Assembly: GCF_001613085.1 (NCBI RefSeq)
Contig: NZ_BDBR01000016.1
Coordinates: 1-64,000 of the forward strand
Reading direction: 5' to 3'
DNA length: 64,000 bases
Source of the DNA: Nocardia salmonicida NBRC 13393
GTDB taxonomy: Bacteria > Actinomycetota > Actinomycetes > Mycobacteriales > Mycobacteriaceae
This document shows, one piece after another, positions 30,705-39,067 of this stretch. Both the position numbers and the translations under genes were made by a program. The number at the start of each line of letters is the position of its first letter. The first letter of the stretch is position 1. Below the pieces are notes generated by a model, which made no database searches, was not told where the DNA came from, and worked only from the letters and a program-made list of their open reading frames with translations.

Positions 30705-32750
30705 ATGACTGCATCGCGAAGCGATTCGGTGAGGGGCGGCGGTCGGGCGACGGGCGGGCCTATTACTAACGTTCTCGTTGCCAATCGTGGTGAGATCGCG
30801 CGCCGTGTCTTCGCCACGTGCAGGCGGATGGGCATCGGCACCACCGCGGTCTATTCCGATGCTGATGCCGCGTCGCCGCACGTGTCCGAGGCCGACGCCG
30901 CCATCCGGCTGCCCGGCAACACGCCCGCCGAGACCTACCTGCGCGGCGAGCTGATCATCGAGGCCGCCTTGTCGGCCGGTGCCGACGCGATCCACCCCGG
31001 CTACGGATTCCTTTCCGAGAACGCCGAATTCGCGCGGGCGGTGCTCGACGCGGGTCTGGTGTGGATCGGTCCGCCGGTCGCGGCCATCGAGCAGATGGGC
31101 TCCAAGGTCGAGTCGAAGAAGATGATGGACGCCGCCGGTGTTCCCGTGCTCGCCGAGCTCGACCCGGCCGAGGTCACCGACGCGCACCTGCCCGTGCTGA
31201 TCAAGGCGTCCGCCGGTGGTGGTGGTCGCGGTATGCGTGTCGTGCGCGACCTGGCCGAACTGCGGGATCAGATCGCCGGCGCCCAGCGTGAGGCCGAGTC
31301 GGCCTTCGGCGATCCGACGGTGTTCTGCGAGCGCTACCTCGAGACCGGCCGTCACATCGAAGTCCAGATCATGTCGGACATTTTCGGCAAGACCTGGGCG
31401 GTGGGCGAGCGTGAGTGCTCGATCCAGCGTCGTCATCAGAAGGTCGTCGAGGAAGCCCCGTCGCCGCTGGTCGAGAAGATCGACGGCATGCGTGACCGGC
31501 TGTTCGAGGCGGCGCGTCTGGCGGCCGAGGCGATCGGTTACGAGGGTGCGGGCACCGTCGAGTTCCTGGCCGACGAGAAGGGCGACTTCTTCTTCCTGGA
31601 GATGAATACCCGCCTGCAGGTGGAACATCCGGTCACCGAGCAGACCACCGGCCTCGACCTGGTCCGCCTGCAGTTGCAGGTGGCCGCTGGTCTGCCGCTG
31701 CCCGCGAACCAGCCCGCGCAGCGCGGTCACTCGATCGAGGTCCGCCTCTACGCCGAGGACCCCGCCAACGACTGGCAGCCACAGAGCGGCCCGGTGCACA
31801 AGATCGAGATTCCCTTCACCGCCGGTGAATTCACCGTCCTCGAGCAGCCCGGCGTGCGACTCGACACCGGCGTCGTGGACAACTCGCTGGTCGGCGTGCA
31901 CTACGACCCGATGCTGGCCAAGGTGATCTCCTACGCCGAAACCCGTGCGGAGGCAGCACATCTGCTCGCCACCGCGCTCCAGCGCGCCAAGCTCCACGGC
32001 CTGGTCACCAACCGTGATCTGCTCGTGCGGGTGCTGCGCCACCCGGCGTTCCTCGCCGGTGACACCGACACCGCCTTCTTCGCCACCCACGATCTGGCCG
32101 TGCTCTCGGCGCCGCTGGCGTCGGAGGCCGACGAGGCGCTCTCGATCGTGGCCGCGGCACTGGCTGATTCAGCTGCCAACCGCAGCACCTCGCGCCTGGC
32201 CGGACTCACCCCGAGTGGCTGGCGCAACCTGCCTTCGCAGCCGCAGACCAAGTCCTACGAGAGCCGCACCACCGGTACGCACGAGGTGCGCTACCGCTTC
32301 ACCCGCACCGGTGTCGCGGTCGAGGGTTTCGAGGGCCTCGAGCTGATCTCGGTGGCCGCCGACCGCGTTGTTCTCGGTGTTCCCGGCGAACGTGGCTCGG
32401 TGCGTAGGCAATTCGAGGTCGCCCGCTACGACGACCTCGTCGCGATCGACTCCCCGCTCGGCCCGGTGGCCGTGCGCAGGCTGCCGCGCTTCACCGACCC
32501 GTCCGAGCAGGTCGCGGCCGGTTCGCTGCTCGCGCCGATGCCGGGCAGCGTGATCCGCCTCGGCGCCGCCGAAGGTGACCAGGTCAAGCAGGGGCAGCCG
32601 ATCCTGTGGCTGGAGGCGATGAAGATGGAGCACACCATCGCCGCGCCCGCCACCGGCATTCTCAGTGCACTCAATGTGACCGTCGGCCAGCAGGTCGAGG
32701 TCGGAACCGTCCTCGCCGTCGTCGAGGAAGAAGAGCAGGAGCAGGCATGA
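30705..32750 (+). CDS. Biotin carboxylase/biotin carrier subunit
   Basis: 681 residues. The biotin carboxylase domain (about 20-465) has VLVANRGEIARRVF, GYGFLSENAEFA, KASAGGGGRGMRVV and EMNTRLQVEHPVTE. A linker follows, then a C-terminal biotinyl domain with the biotin-accepting lysine in LEAMKMEHTI. Upstream of the usual VLVANRGEIA start there are about 22 extra basic/Gly residues (TASRSDSVRGGGRATGGPI). It carboxylates biotin with ATP and bicarbonate for the adjacent carboxyltransferase. It overlaps the following dehydrogenase gene by 4 bp. Confidence 0.94.
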   Translation: MTASRSDSVRGGGRATGGPITNVLVANRGEIARRVFATCRRMGIGTTAVYSDADAASPHVSEADAAIRLPGNTPAETYLRGELIIEAALSAGADAIHPGYGFLSENAEFARAVLDAGLVWIGPPVAAIEQMGSKVESKKMMDAAGVPVLAELDPAEVTDAHLPVLIKASAGGGGRGMRVVRDLAELRDQIAGAQREAESAFGDPTVFCERYLETGRHIEVQIMSDIFGKTWAVGERECSIQRRHQKVVEEAPSPLVEKIDGMRDRLFEAARLAAEAIGYEGAGTVEFLADEKGDFFFLEMNTRLQVEHPVTEQTTGLDLVRLQLQVAAGLPLPANQPAQRGHSIEVRLYAEDPANDWQPQSGPVHKIEIPFTAGEFTVLEQPGVRLDTGVVDNSLVGVHYDPMLAKVISYAETRAEAAHLLATALQRAKLHGLVTNRDLLVRVLRHPAFLAGDTDTAFFATHDLAVLSAPLASEADEALSIVAAALADSAANRSTSRLAGLTPSGWRNLPSQPQTKSYESRTTGTHEVRYRFTRTGVAVEGFEGLELISVAADRVVLGVPGERGSVRRQFEVARYDDLVAIDSPLGPVAVRRLPRFTDPSEQVAAGSLLAPMPGSVIRLGAAEGDQVKQGQPILWLEAMKMEHTIAAPATGILSALNVTVGQQVEVGTVLAVVEEEEQEQA

Positions 32751-33907
32751 GTTTCATCGAAACCGAAGAGCAGAAGGCGCTGCGGGCGGCGGTCGCGTCG
32801 CTCGCGTCGAAGTACAACTACCGCGATTACGTGCTGCCGCTCTCGCGCAAGAACGAGCCGCTCACCGAACTGTGGGACGAGGCGGGCAAGCTCGGCTTCC
32901 TCGGCGTGAACCTGCCGGAGGAGTACGGCGGCGGTGGCGCGGGCATGTACGAGCTGGCGCTCGTGCAGGAAGAGCTCTCGGCCCAGGGTGCGGGCCTGCT
33001 GCTGATGGTCGTGTCCCCGGCCATCTGCGGCACCATCATCACCAAGTACGGCACCGACGCGCAGAAGCAGACCTGGCTGCCCAAGCTCGCCGACGGCACC
33101 TCGAAGATGGTCTTCGCGATCACCGAGCCCGACGCGGGCTCCAACTCGCATCAGATCACCACCACGGCCCGCCGCGACGGTGACGACTGGATCCTCAACG
33201 GCCGCAAGATCTTCATCTCCGGTGTCGATCAGGCCGAGGCCATCCTGGTGGTCTCGCGCACCGAGGATCACAAGACCGGCAAGCTCAAGCCCGCGCTGTT
33301 CATCGTGCCGGTCGACGCGCCCGGCCTGGTGAAGAACGTCCAGGAGATGGACGTCATCGAACCCGACCACCAGTACACGCTGTTCTTCGATGACGTGCGC
33401 CTGCCCGGCGACGCCCTGGTCGGCTCCGAGGACGCGGCGCTGGCGCAGCTGTTCGCCGGGCTGAACCCCGAGCGCATCATGGGCTCGGCCATGGCGATCG
33501 GCCTGGGCCGCTACGCCATCGACCGTGCGGTGGAATACGCCAAGGAGCGCACGGTCTGGAAGACCCCGATCGGTGCGCACCAGGGTATTTCGCATCCCCT
33601 CGCACAGATCAAGATCGAGCTGGAACTGGCCAAGCTGATGATGCAGAAGGCCGCGACCCTCTACGACACGGGCGACGAGTTCGGCGCCGCCGAGGCCGCC
33701 AATATGGCCAAGTACGCGGCGGCCGAGGCCAGCATCAAGGCTCTCGATCAGTCGATCCAGACCCACGGCGGTTCGGGTCTGACCCGTGAGGTCGGCCTGG
33801 CGGCCATGCTCCAGGCGGCGCGCATCATGCGCATCGCCCCGGTGAGCCGCGAGATGATCCTCAACTTCGTCTCCCAGCACTCGCTCGGTCTGCCGCGCTC
33901 GTACTAG
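32747..33907 (+). CDS. Acyl-CoA dehydrogenase (second of two in operon)
   Basis: 386 residues. FAITEPDAGSNSHQITTTARR and LNGRKIFISGVD form the first signature; QTHGGSGLTREVGLAAMLQA with the C-terminal helix forms the second. LGVNLPEEYGGGGAGMYELA is typical of medium/branched-chain members. It differs clearly from the first dehydrogenase of the operon, so the two likely act at different steps or on different chain lengths. It begins inside the biotin-subunit stop. A hairpin follows its stop codon, before the enoyl-CoA hydratase gene. Confidence 0.93.
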   Translation: MSFIETEEQKALRAAVASLASKYNYRDYVLPLSRKNEPLTELWDEAGKLGFLGVNLPEEYGGGGAGMYELALVQEELSAQGAGLLLMVVSPAICGTIITKYGTDAQKQTWLPKLADGTSKMVFAITEPDAGSNSHQITTTARRDGDDWILNGRKIFISGVDQAEAILVVSRTEDHKTGKLKPALFIVPVDAPGLVKNVQEMDVIEPDHQYTLFFDDVRLPGDALVGSEDAALAQLFAGLNPERIMGSAMAIGLGRYAIDRAVEYAKERTVWKTPIGAHQGISHPLAQIKIELELAKLMMQKAATLYDTGDEFGAAEAANMAKYAAAEASIKALDQSIQTHGGSGLTREVGLAAMLQAARIMRIAPVSREMILNFVSQHSLGLPRSY

Positions 33908-33914
33908 GACACTC

Positions 33915-33944
33915 GGTGGTCGCCTCGACGGCGAGGCGACCACC
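33915..33944 (+). terminator. Intra-operon hairpin between dehydrogenase and hydratase genes
   Basis: A perfect 13-bp stem (33915-33927 with 33932-33944) with a 4-nt loop, 7 bp after the dehydrogenase stop and 25 bp before the next start. It probably partially terminates transcription, or protects the upstream mRNA, lowering hydratase/TetR expression relative to the first five genes. Confidence 0.6.
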
Positions 33945-33969
33945 CTCTACCGGATGAACAGGAGTCCCG

Positions 33970-34752
33970 ATGAGTGACGCGACGGAAACACCGTTCGTCC
34001 GCTACGAGGTCGTCGACGGGTTCGCCACGCTGACCTTCGATTCGCCGCACAACCGGAACGCGCTCTCGTCCAAGCTCGTTCGCGAGCTGCTCGCCGGATT
34101 CGACGCCGCCGCAACCGATCCCGCGGTGCGCGGCATCGTCCTGGCCCACACCGGCGATACCTTCTGCGCGGGCGCCGACCTCAAGGAGGCGAGCACCGCC
34201 GATCCCGCGGTGGCCGCCGACGAGCGCACCCGCGTGATGATCGACGTGCTGCGTGGCATCCTCGCCTCGCCCAAGCCGGTGATCGCGCAGATCGACGGCA
34301 ATGTCCGCGCCGGTGGCATGGGCATCATCGGGGCCTGCGACCTCGTCGTCGCGGGGCCTGGCAGCAGTTTCGCGCTCACCGAGGTGCGCATCGGGATGGC
34401 GCCGTTCATGATCTCGCTCACCCTGGTGCCGCGGCTGGACCAGCGGGCCGCGAGCCGCTACTTCCTGACCGGCGAGAAGTTCGACGCCGCGACCGCGCAG
34501 GAGATCGGCCTGGTCACCGTGGCCGCCGAGGACGCCGCCGCCGAGGTGAAACGCCTGTCAGGGGAGCTGCGCAAGGGTTCACCGCAGGGACTGGCCGAGT
34601 CCAAGAAACTGGTCAACGCGGCCCTGCTGGCGACCTTCGACGCCGAGGCGGAAGCACTCGCCAAGCGGTCGGCGAGCTTCTTCGGCACCCCCGAGGTGAT
34701 CGAGGGCATGACGGCCTTCTTCCAGAAGCGCCCACCCAACTGGGCACAATAG
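33970..34752 (+). CDS. Enoyl-CoA hydratase/isomerase-family protein
   Basis: 260 residues of crotonase fold. ATLTFDSPHNRNALSSKLVREL is at the N-terminus, and the oxyanion-hole strand CAGADLKEAS follows FDAAATDP ... GDTF. The second oxyanion segment is GNVRAGGMGIIGACDLVVAG. A conventional catalytic Glu in the helix after GGMG is not evident (ACDLV instead), which may mean a different crotonase reaction. The Shine-Dalgarno is CAGGAG before the ATG at 33970. The TetR gene follows after 4 bp. Confidence 0.9.
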   Translation: MSDATETPFVRYEVVDGFATLTFDSPHNRNALSSKLVRELLAGFDAAATDPAVRGIVLAHTGDTFCAGADLKEASTADPAVAADERTRVMIDVLRGILASPKPVIAQIDGNVRAGGMGIIGACDLVVAGPGSSFALTEVRIGMAPFMISLTLVPRLDQRAASRYFLTGEKFDAATAQEIGLVTVAAEDAAAEVKRLSGELRKGSPQGLAESKKLVNAALLATFDAEAEALAKRSASFFGTPEVIEGMTAFFQKRPPNWAQ

Positions 34753-34756
34753 TCCG

Positions 34757-35371
34757 ATGGCGACACCCCACGAACCCAAGCAGGACCGCAGCCGGGCCAC
34801 CCGGCAGCGGCTGCTGGAGGCGACCATCGACTGCCTGGCCGAAACCGGCTGGGCAGCTGCCACCGTGTCGGTGGTCGCCGAGCGGGCCGGGGTGTCGCGT
34901 GGCGCCGCTCAACACCATTTCCCCACTCGTGAGGAACTGATCACCGCCGCGCTCGAGTTCATGTTCGAGTTCCGGATGGACATGGCCAAGGCCGAAGCCG
35001 AGACGGTGAACGCGGTCGCCCAGGGCGAAGGCCGAACGCGCGCGGTCGTTTCCGCGCTGGTCGAGTCCTACACCACCCCGTTCTTCAAAGCCGCCCTCCA
35101 GGTCTGGACCCACGCCGCCGCCGATCCGGCCCTGCGCGAACGCATCCTCCCCCTCGAGGCCCGCTTCGGCCGGACCTCCCACCGCCGCGCCGTCGAGGCG
35201 CTCGGCGTCGACGACTCCGACCCGGTCGCCCACCACCTGGTTCAGGCCACCCTCGACCTCGCCCGCGGCCTCGGCCTCGCCGACGTCCTCACCGACGACT
35301 CCGCCCGCCGCAAACTGATCGTCGACCAGTGGGCCGCTACCCTCCACACCGCCCTCAACATCACCCACTGA
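34757..35371 (+). CDS. TetR-family regulator, probable repressor of the AtuA operon
   Basis: 204 residues. The N-terminal DNA-binding domain reads RATRQRLLEATIDCLAETGW, ATVSVVAERAGVSRGAAQHH and FPTREELITAALEFM (classical TetR HTH at about 30-60). The ligand domain contains a long helix pair (AEAETVNAVAQGEGRTRAVV) and ends TLHTALNITH. Being last in the operon, four bases after the hydratase gene, it should be co-expressed with and repress the pathway. The perfect palindrome at 26189-26204 is its likely site. An acyl-CoA intermediate is the likely ligand (inference). Confidence 0.9.
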   Translation: MATPHEPKQDRSRATRQRLLEATIDCLAETGWAAATVSVVAERAGVSRGAAQHHFPTREELITAALEFMFEFRMDMAKAEAETVNAVAQGEGRTRAVVSALVESYTTPFFKAALQVWTHAAADPALRERILPLEARFGRTSHRRAVEALGVDDSDPVAHHLVQATLDLARGLGLADVLTDDSARRKLIVDQWAATLHTALNITH

Positions 35372-35397
35372 GCCCTTGTGGCCTGGTCGTTTCGGAG

Positions 35398-35431
35398 TAT
35401 ATAGTTCGAGCATGGGGGAATATATATCGAG
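35398..35431 (+). promoter_or_regulatory. Direct repeats in the vapBC promoter
   Basis: TATATAGTTCGAG (35398-35410) and TATATATCGAG (35421-35431) are imperfect direct repeats 23 bp apart in an otherwise GC-rich region. They are immediately upstream of vapB. They could be the VapBC autoregulatory site and contain the -10 (TATAGT). Confidence 0.45.
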
Positions 35432-35441
35432 GGACTGTGTG

Positions 35442-35648
35442 ATGACCAAACGTCTGATCGAGATCGACGACGAGCTACTCGCGTCCGCGCAGGACGCGCT
35501 CGGGACCGCTGGCGTCTCCGATACCGTTCGCGCCGCGCTGAACTCGGCCGTGGTGGCGCATGCGCGCGCGAGCGAAGTCGAATGGTTGGTCAACGGTGGC
35601 ATGGCCGAAATGGCCGACAAGGATCGGCGCGACGACGTATGGCGATAA
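35442..35648 (+). CDS. vapB: VapB-type antitoxin
   Basis: 68 residues starting MTKRLIEIDDELLASAQDAL, the ribbon-helix-helix N-terminus of VapB antitoxins. DTVRAALNSAVVAHARASE follows as the helix, and the acidic/basic C-terminus (VNGGMAEMADKDRRDDVWR) should fold on the toxin. I chose the ATG at 35442, behind GAGGGA. An in-frame ATG at 35412 would place the repeats inside the coding region. It overlaps vapC by 10 bp. Antitoxin and toxin are both intact, so the module looks functional. Confidence 0.88.
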   Translation: MTKRLIEIDDELLASAQDALGTAGVSDTVRAALNSAVVAHARASEVEWLVNGGMAEMADKDRRDDVWR

Positions 35649-36070
35649 CGGCGCGCTATCTCATCGACACCAGCGCGGCCGCTCGAATGCGTCATCCGGA
35701 CGTGGGGGCCGCACTCGGGCCGCTGCTCGAGGCCGGATTGATCGCCACCTGCGCACCGCTCGATTCCGAGGCGCTCTATAGCGCCCGAAGCCCCGCTGAA
35801 TACGAACAGATTCGTTTTCGGCGCCGCGCTGCCTATGAGTACCTGCCTACCAACGACGAACACTGGCAAAGCGCTTTCACGATCCAACGCGAACTTGCGC
35901 GGTCGGGCCGCCACCGCGCGGTCGGCATCCATGACCTGCTCGCTTCGGCGCTTGCGATAGAACACCGCCTTGTCCTGTTCCACTACGATTCCGATTTCGA
36001 AACTGTGGCATCGGTGGTGGATCTCAATCACCGCTGGGTCGCCCCTCGAGGGAGTCTCGAGACATCGTGA
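35639..36070 (+). CDS. vapC: VapC PIN-domain ribonuclease toxin
   Basis: 143 residues of the PIN fold. RYLIDTSAAAR carries Asp10, the middle acid is Glu44 in LDSEALYSAR, GIHDLLASALA carries Asp99, and HYDSDFE supplies Asp117/Asp119. All four acidic corner residues for Mg2+-dependent RNA cleavage are present. It is coupled to vapB by a 10-bp overlap. VapC toxins usually cut tRNA or 23S rRNA; the target here is unknown. No transposon or phage genes are nearby. Confidence 0.92.
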   Translation: MAITARYLIDTSAAARMRHPDVGAALGPLLEAGLIATCAPLDSEALYSARSPAEYEQIRFRRRAAYEYLPTNDEHWQSAFTIQRELARSGRHRAVGIHDLLASALAIEHRLVLFHYDSDFETVASVVDLNHRWVAPRGSLETS

Positions 36071-36144
36071 CCAGGTGATGTCACACTCCGGTCGCCTACT
36101 TCGTCGACTCTGTGAACGCGAAAGAAGCGACGGAGGAGTGGATC

Positions 36145-36924
36145 ATGGCGGAGCAGAAGAAGATCGCGGTGGCTGGGGCGACCGGGCGGCTGGGCAAGCA
36201 TGTGGTGGATGTGCTGGTCGAGCGCGGGCACGAGGTGGTGGCCTTCTCGCGGGCCGACGGGGTGGATATCGAGACCGGTGTGGGGCTGGACGAGGCGCTG
36301 AACGGGGTGGATATCGTCATCGACGCCTCCAGTACGTCCTCGGCGGACCAGCAGGTGGCGACCGAGTTCTTCACCTCCTCCGCGCGTAATCTGCATGCGG
36401 CGGGGGAGCGGGCGGGGGTGGAGCGGCTCGTCGTCGTGTCGATCATCGGGATCGACGGTTCGCTCGCGGGGTACAACGCCGCCAAGCTCGCCCATGAGCA
36501 GGAGCTGCTCAAAGGCGCTCTGCCGGTGCAGATTCTGCGTGCCGCGCAGTTCCACGAGCTCGTCGAGGTCATGGTGGGGTGGGGCACCCAGGATGGCGTC
36601 GCCTACATCGAGGGCATGCGCACCCAGTTGGTCGCCGCTCGAACCGTCGCCGAGGCGCTGGTCGACCTCGCCGTGAATCCGATTGCCGCCGAGGATGTTC
36701 CGTTCCCCGAGATCGCGGGTCCCCAGCCGGAGACGATGGCCGGTGCCGCCACCGCGCTGGTGGCGGCTCGTGGTGATGACCTCCAGATCATCGAGACCTC
36801 CGACTCCGCCAACCCGGACCGCGAGCAGTTCGAAAACGGCACCCTTCTGCCTTCCCCGCACGCCACCCTGGCCGGGCCGTCCTTCGCCGAGTGGATCGCC
36901 GCCACGGTGGCCCTCGCTCGCTGA
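36145..36924 (+). CDS. NAD(P)-binding NmrA/atypical SDR-family protein
   Basis: A 259-residue Rossmann protein: KIAVAGATGRLGKHVVDVL with GxTGxxG at residues 9-15, then GVDIVIDASSTSSADQQ, ERLVVVSIIGIDGSLAGYNAAK and the C-terminal MAGAATALVAARG. The catalytic Tyr-xxx-Lys (YNAAK) is present but embedded as in NmrA-like regulators/reductases. The ATG at 36145 has GGAGGAG 5 bp upstream; the GTG at 36112 is less likely. It is monocistronic, with a strong terminator after it. No substrate can be assigned. Confidence 0.85.
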   Translation: MAEQKKIAVAGATGRLGKHVVDVLVERGHEVVAFSRADGVDIETGVGLDEALNGVDIVIDASSTSSADQQVATEFFTSSARNLHAAGERAGVERLVVVSIIGIDGSLAGYNAAKLAHEQELLKGALPVQILRAAQFHELVEVMVGWGTQDGVAYIEGMRTQLVAARTVAEALVDLAVNPIAAEDVPFPEIAGPQPETMAGAATALVAARGDDLQIIETSDSANPDREQFENGTLLPSPHATLAGPSFAEWIAATVALAR

Positions 36925-36960
36925 CACAGCCGTGACCGAGCGCGGTCGACACAGATACGA

Positions 36961-37001
36961 ACGCCGGCCCGGCGGATCGAGATGATCCGCCGGGCCGGCG
37001 T
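36961..37001. terminator. Bidirectional terminator
   Basis: A perfect 18-bp stem (36961-36978 with 36984-37001) with a 5-nt loop, between the rightward NmrA-like gene and the leftward GT39 gene. Confidence 0.85.
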
Positions 37002-37012
37002 GTGTTCGGGAG

Positions 37013-39067
37013 CTACGACTTCGGTTGGGTGAGGTCGTAGAGGGTTACCCCGTCGACCGTGGTGGCGGTGTAGTTCGCCGTCACCCAGGCGGTGATCGCC
37101 GAGCTGGTCGACGCACTGTTCCCGCCGGGACCACTGCGGCCTCCGGCGACGAAGTAGTGGATCTTTCCGTCGGCCACGTACTGCTGGAACTGTTCGAGGG
37201 TGGGGGACGGGTCGCTGCCGTTGAATCCGCCGATCGGCATCACGGGCAGCTCGGTGGCGAGCTGGTACCCGGCGGCGCTGTTCGACCCGACCGCGGCGGC
37301 CACCCAGGTGTAGTCCGTCCCGTTCGTCTCGAGCAGGGTGACGATCTGGTCGCTCGGCCGTGATCCGCCGAGCAGCCCACCGGCGCCACCCATCTGCTGG
37401 TCACCTCCATTCACAGCGCCGTCCGGAACGGTCGTAGGGCCTCGGGCTCCGTCGGGTATGGCGCCCGGGGTAGCGGACCCGTCGATCTGACCTGGAGCGT
37501 TGCCGTCGGGACGTGTGCCTCCGTCCGCGCCGGGCGCCATCCCCATCCGGCCGTCGCCGCCGGGCCGCATACCGGGTCCACCCATTCCGTGCATCCCACC
37601 GGCGCTCGGCCCTGCGGACGGAATCGCGCCGGAATGCGCGGACGCGAGGGTGTCGACGGAGTAGGCGATCGGCCCGGCGAGCCCGATGCAGGCGGCGGCG
37701 AGCGCGGCGATCACCGACTGCTTGCGCGTCAGCGGGAACACGAAGGCAACGGTGGCGACAACACCGACGACCAGAATCGCCCATCGCAACCAGGGTAGGA
37801 AGGAAGCGCTGCGCGACAACAACATCCACGCGGTCGCCGTGCTGAGCCCGATGGCAAGCGCGCCCGCGCACCGCACCCACAGCCGATCACGCGCACCCCA
37901 GATCTGCACGGCCCCGATCCCCACCAGCGCCGCGACAGCAGGCGCGAGCGCCACCGTGTAGTACTGGTGGAAGATCCCCGCCATGAAGCTGAACACCAAC
38001 CCGGTGACGAGAAGCCAACCGCCCCAGAGGATCAGCGCGGCCCGACGTTGATCGGCACGAGGCGCGCGACCACGCAACACGAGCCCCACCACCAGCGCGA
38101 GCAAAGCGGCCGGAATCAACCACGCGATCTGACCGCCCTGCGCGGGTTCGAACATCCGGGTGATCCCGGTGCTGCCCCACATCCCGTTCCCGCCGGCGGG
38201 TAGTTCACCGCCCGGCCCGACGCTGCCGGTCTCGTTGCCGTTCAACCGCCCGAGCCCGTTGTAGCCGAGGGTGAGTTCGATGATCGAATTGTGCTGCGAC
38301 CCACCGATCCACGGCCGGGAACTCGCGGGCCACAGCTCAACCGCGAGCAACCACCAGCCCGCCGCGACAACCATCGCCGCACCGGCGGCGAACAGCTGCG
38401 CGATCCGCTTACCCAGCTTCGGCGGCCCGGCGATCAGATACGTCAGTGCCAAGGGCGGCACCACCAGCAGCACCTGCAACTGCTTGGCGAGGAACCCGAA
38501 TCCGATCAATCCGCCGGTGAGCAGCAACCAGCGCCAGCGCCCATCCGCGACCGCACGTGTCATCGCCCACGCGGCGCCGATCATCAGAAACACGAGCAGC
38601 GCGTCAGGGTTGTTGAACCGGAACATCAGCACCGCAACGGGGGTCACCGCGAGAGCAGTGCCCGCGATCAACCCCGCCGCCGGTCCGAACGACCTGCGCA
38701 CCGTCGCCCACAACAGCGCGACGCTCGCCACGCCGAGCAGGACCTGCGGTACCAGCATGCTCCAGCTGTTGAGCCCGAACAGCCGTACCGAAAGTTCCAT
38801 CACCCACAGCGAAGCGGGCGGTTTGTCCACGGTGATCGAGTTGGCGGCGTCGGAGGAACCGAAGAAGAACGCCTCCCACGATTGCGAACCCGCCTGTATC
38901 GCAGCGGCATAGAAGTCGTTGGCCCACCCGTTGGCGCTCAGATTGATGAGATAGGCGATCAGCGTGCCGAGCAGGAGCGCCGCCAACGCGGGTCGTTCCC
39001 AACGCTTTCGGTTCGGCTCGTCGTTCACGATGCCGATGGGTGACGACGGGGCGATGGTCGTGGTCAT
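37013..39067 (-). CDS. GT39/ArnT-type membrane glycosyltransferase
   Basis: 684 residues. A C-fold multispanning glycosyltransferase of the PMT/ArnT group. The first loop has AAIQAGSQSWEAFFFGSSDA followed by SITVDKPPASLWV with the catalytic-type acidic and lysine residues. Ten or more helices reach about 510. A Gly/Met/Pro-rich linker (GGMHGMGGPGMRPGGDGRMG) leads to a folded extracytoplasmic domain (DQIVTLLETNGTDYTWVAAA to the end). Such enzymes move sugars from polyprenyl phosphates onto cell-envelope acceptors. The start overlaps the stop of the GT2-GtrA gene (ATGA), whose product probably makes the lipid-linked donor. Confidence 0.9.
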   Translation of the reverse strand: MTTTIAPSSPIGIVNDEPNRKRWERPALAALLLGTLIAYLINLSANGWANDFYAAAIQAGSQSWEAFFFGSSDAANSITVDKPPASLWVMELSVRLFGLNSWSMLVPQVLLGVASVALLWATVRRSFGPAAGLIAGTALAVTPVAVLMFRFNNPDALLVFLMIGAAWAMTRAVADGRWRWLLLTGGLIGFGFLAKQLQVLLVVPPLALTYLIAGPPKLGKRIAQLFAAGAAMVVAAGWWLLAVELWPASSRPWIGGSQHNSIIELTLGYNGLGRLNGNETGSVGPGGELPAGGNGMWGSTGITRMFEPAQGGQIAWLIPAALLALVVGLVLRGRAPRADQRRAALILWGGWLLVTGLVFSFMAGIFHQYYTVALAPAVAALVGIGAVQIWGARDRLWVRCAGALAIGLSTATAWMLLSRSASFLPWLRWAILVVGVVATVAFVFPLTRKQSVIAALAAACIGLAGPIAYSVDTLASAHSGAIPSAGPSAGGMHGMGGPGMRPGGDGRMGMAPGADGGTRPDGNAPGQIDGSATPGAIPDGARGPTTVPDGAVNGGDQQMGGAGGLLGGSRPSDQIVTLLETNGTDYTWVAAAVGSNSAAGYQLATELPVMPIGGFNGSDPSPTLEQFQQYVADGKIHYFVAGGRSGPGGNSASTSSAITAWVTANYTATTVDGVTLYDLTQPKS

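Noticed and set aside
30761..30772. TATTACTAACGT at the accA-like start resembling the sequence before the TetR gene at 41188
   Set aside because: The match is within coding sequence (Ile-Thr-Asn-Val of the biotin carboxylase) and is probably coincidence.
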